Shown piece by piece: positions 6,334-6,544 of a stretch of 6,544 nt of DNA; positions within the stretch are counted from its first letter, which is position 1, and the number at the start of each line of letters is the position of its first letter. Origin of the DNA: Legionellaceae bacterium (lineage in GTDB: Bacteria > Pseudomonadota > Gammaproteobacteria > Legionellales > Legionellaceae). The stretch lies in assembly GCA_947473535.1 (NCBI GenBank), contig CANJFK010000059.1, positions 1 to 6,544 on the forward strand, in the 5' to 3' direction. The notes beneath the pieces were generated by a model. It worked only from the letters and a program-made list of their open reading frames with translations. It did no database searches and was not told the origin of the DNA. The translations under genes were made by a program, and so were the position numbers.

Positions 6334-6481
6334 GCGCTCTCCTTGTGCAGTCCCGTACTCGGCCAATGCATGGGCATCGGAGCCGCGCATAATCAAGCGT
6401 TCACCGGACTTATGCCTATGTGAACACTCCCTAATGGTCGCGGCACGGATCGTGGCCTAAACGATGGGCAACGTTTTAATG
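6334..6481. other. GC-rich, palindrome-bearing secB-gpsA spacer
   Basis: This 148-bp spacer is clearly GC-richer than its surroundings: 34 of 60 bases at 6361-6420 and 31 of 60 at 6421-6480. It holds several inverted repeats: GTTCAC (6399-6404) with GTGAAC (6420-6425), CGGC (6360-6363) with GCCG (6382-6385), an imperfect hairpin GGCACGGATCGTGGCC (6442-6457), and ATCGT (6449-6453) with ACGAT (6461-6465). I see no tRNA fold and no convincing ORF. It may be a dispersed repeat unit, an mRNA processing or attenuation structure in the secB-gpsA transcript, or a relic of a lost gene. No standard promoter stands out. Confidence 0.4.
6339..6344 (-). promoter_or_regulatory. Shine-Dalgarno site of gpsA
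   Basis: AAGGAG on the minus strand lies five bases before the ATG at 6333. This fixes the gpsA start there rather than at an in-frame ATG at 6396, which would add 21 residues that do not belong to the family. The site is intact although the gene is truncated. Confidence 0.8.
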
Positions 6482-6544
6482 CTATATTACTTCCTCTTTT
6501 TCCGCGCTCGTTTTTTTCTTATCTTCAAGTTGTTGCATATACAG
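6482..6544 (-). CDS. secB: Protein-export chaperone SecB, C-terminal end (partial)
   Basis: The minus strand is open from the window edge for 20 codons to a TAG at 6482-6484. The peptide starts LYMQQLEDKKK and ends EKEEVI. The LYM start matches the NFDALYM region near the C terminus of gammaproteobacterial SecB, followed by a short, charged, variable tail. SecB is a cytosolic tetramer that keeps pre-proteins unfolded and hands them to SecA. The call rests on this short match and on synteny, because secB directly precedes gpsA in E. coli and many relatives. The rest of the gene and its promoter lie beyond the right edge. Confidence 0.75.
   Translation of the reverse strand: MYMQQLEDKKKTSAEKEEVI

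Noticed and set aside
6334..6396. In-frame upstream ATG at 6396 extending gpsA by 21 residues
   Set aside because: The family starts just before the GxGxxG motif, and the strong AAGGAG site belongs to the ATG at 6333.
6334..6481. tRNA or other standard RNA gene in the secB-gpsA spacer
   Set aside because: Inverted repeats are present, but no cloverleaf, T-loop signature or CCA end could be arranged.

Overview
The window looks like a stretch of a moderately AT-rich gammaproteobacterial chromosome. Two neighbourhoods support this: rsgA divergent from an orn-containing operon, and secB followed by gpsA. A Legionellales-type (Legionella/Coxiella-like) host is my best guess from the overall look of the proteins, from a lysine-rich helical ORF of unknown function, and from a familiar dispersed repeat at the left edge. 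That assignment is inference only.

Layout, left to right. Bases 1-27 are the truncated end of a palindromic dispersed repeat. Then come benE (benzoate/H+ symporter family) and rsgA (ribosome-assembly GTPase), both on the minus strand and probably co-transcribed. A 57-bp divergent promoter region with a perfect TATAAT box separates them from a tight, overlapping plus-strand operon: cca (tRNA CCA-adding enzyme), orn (oligoribonuclease) and queH (epoxyqueuosine reductase). rsgA, cca, orn and queH all serve RNA maturation, RNA turnover or ribosome assembly. The order resembles the E. coli locus where rsgA is divergent from orn and queG lies nearby. Here the unrelated, iso-functional QueH occupies that position.

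Right of queH the minus strand carries an unrecognised, AT-rich, cysteine-free, mostly helical 381-aa ORF. Its 5' end runs into a broken gpsA. Only the N-terminal NAD-binding part of glycerol-3-phosphate dehydrogenase remains (about 125 homologous residues of a roughly 330-aa family), and the substrate-binding half is absent. A 9-bp sequence at the breakpoint (5956-5964) is repeated in inverted orientation at the end of queH (4776-4784), so the novel gene is bracketed by short inverted repeats. Upstream of gpsA lie a 148-bp GC-richer, palindrome-bearing spacer and the last 20 codons of secB.

Most of the window is ordinary housekeeping DNA. The part worth following up is 4776-6481: a normally central lipid-synthesis gene interrupted by foreign-looking sequence, with a possible secreted-effector gene next to it. 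An assembly join must be excluded first. I see no complete defence, CRISPR, tRNA or rRNA locus.
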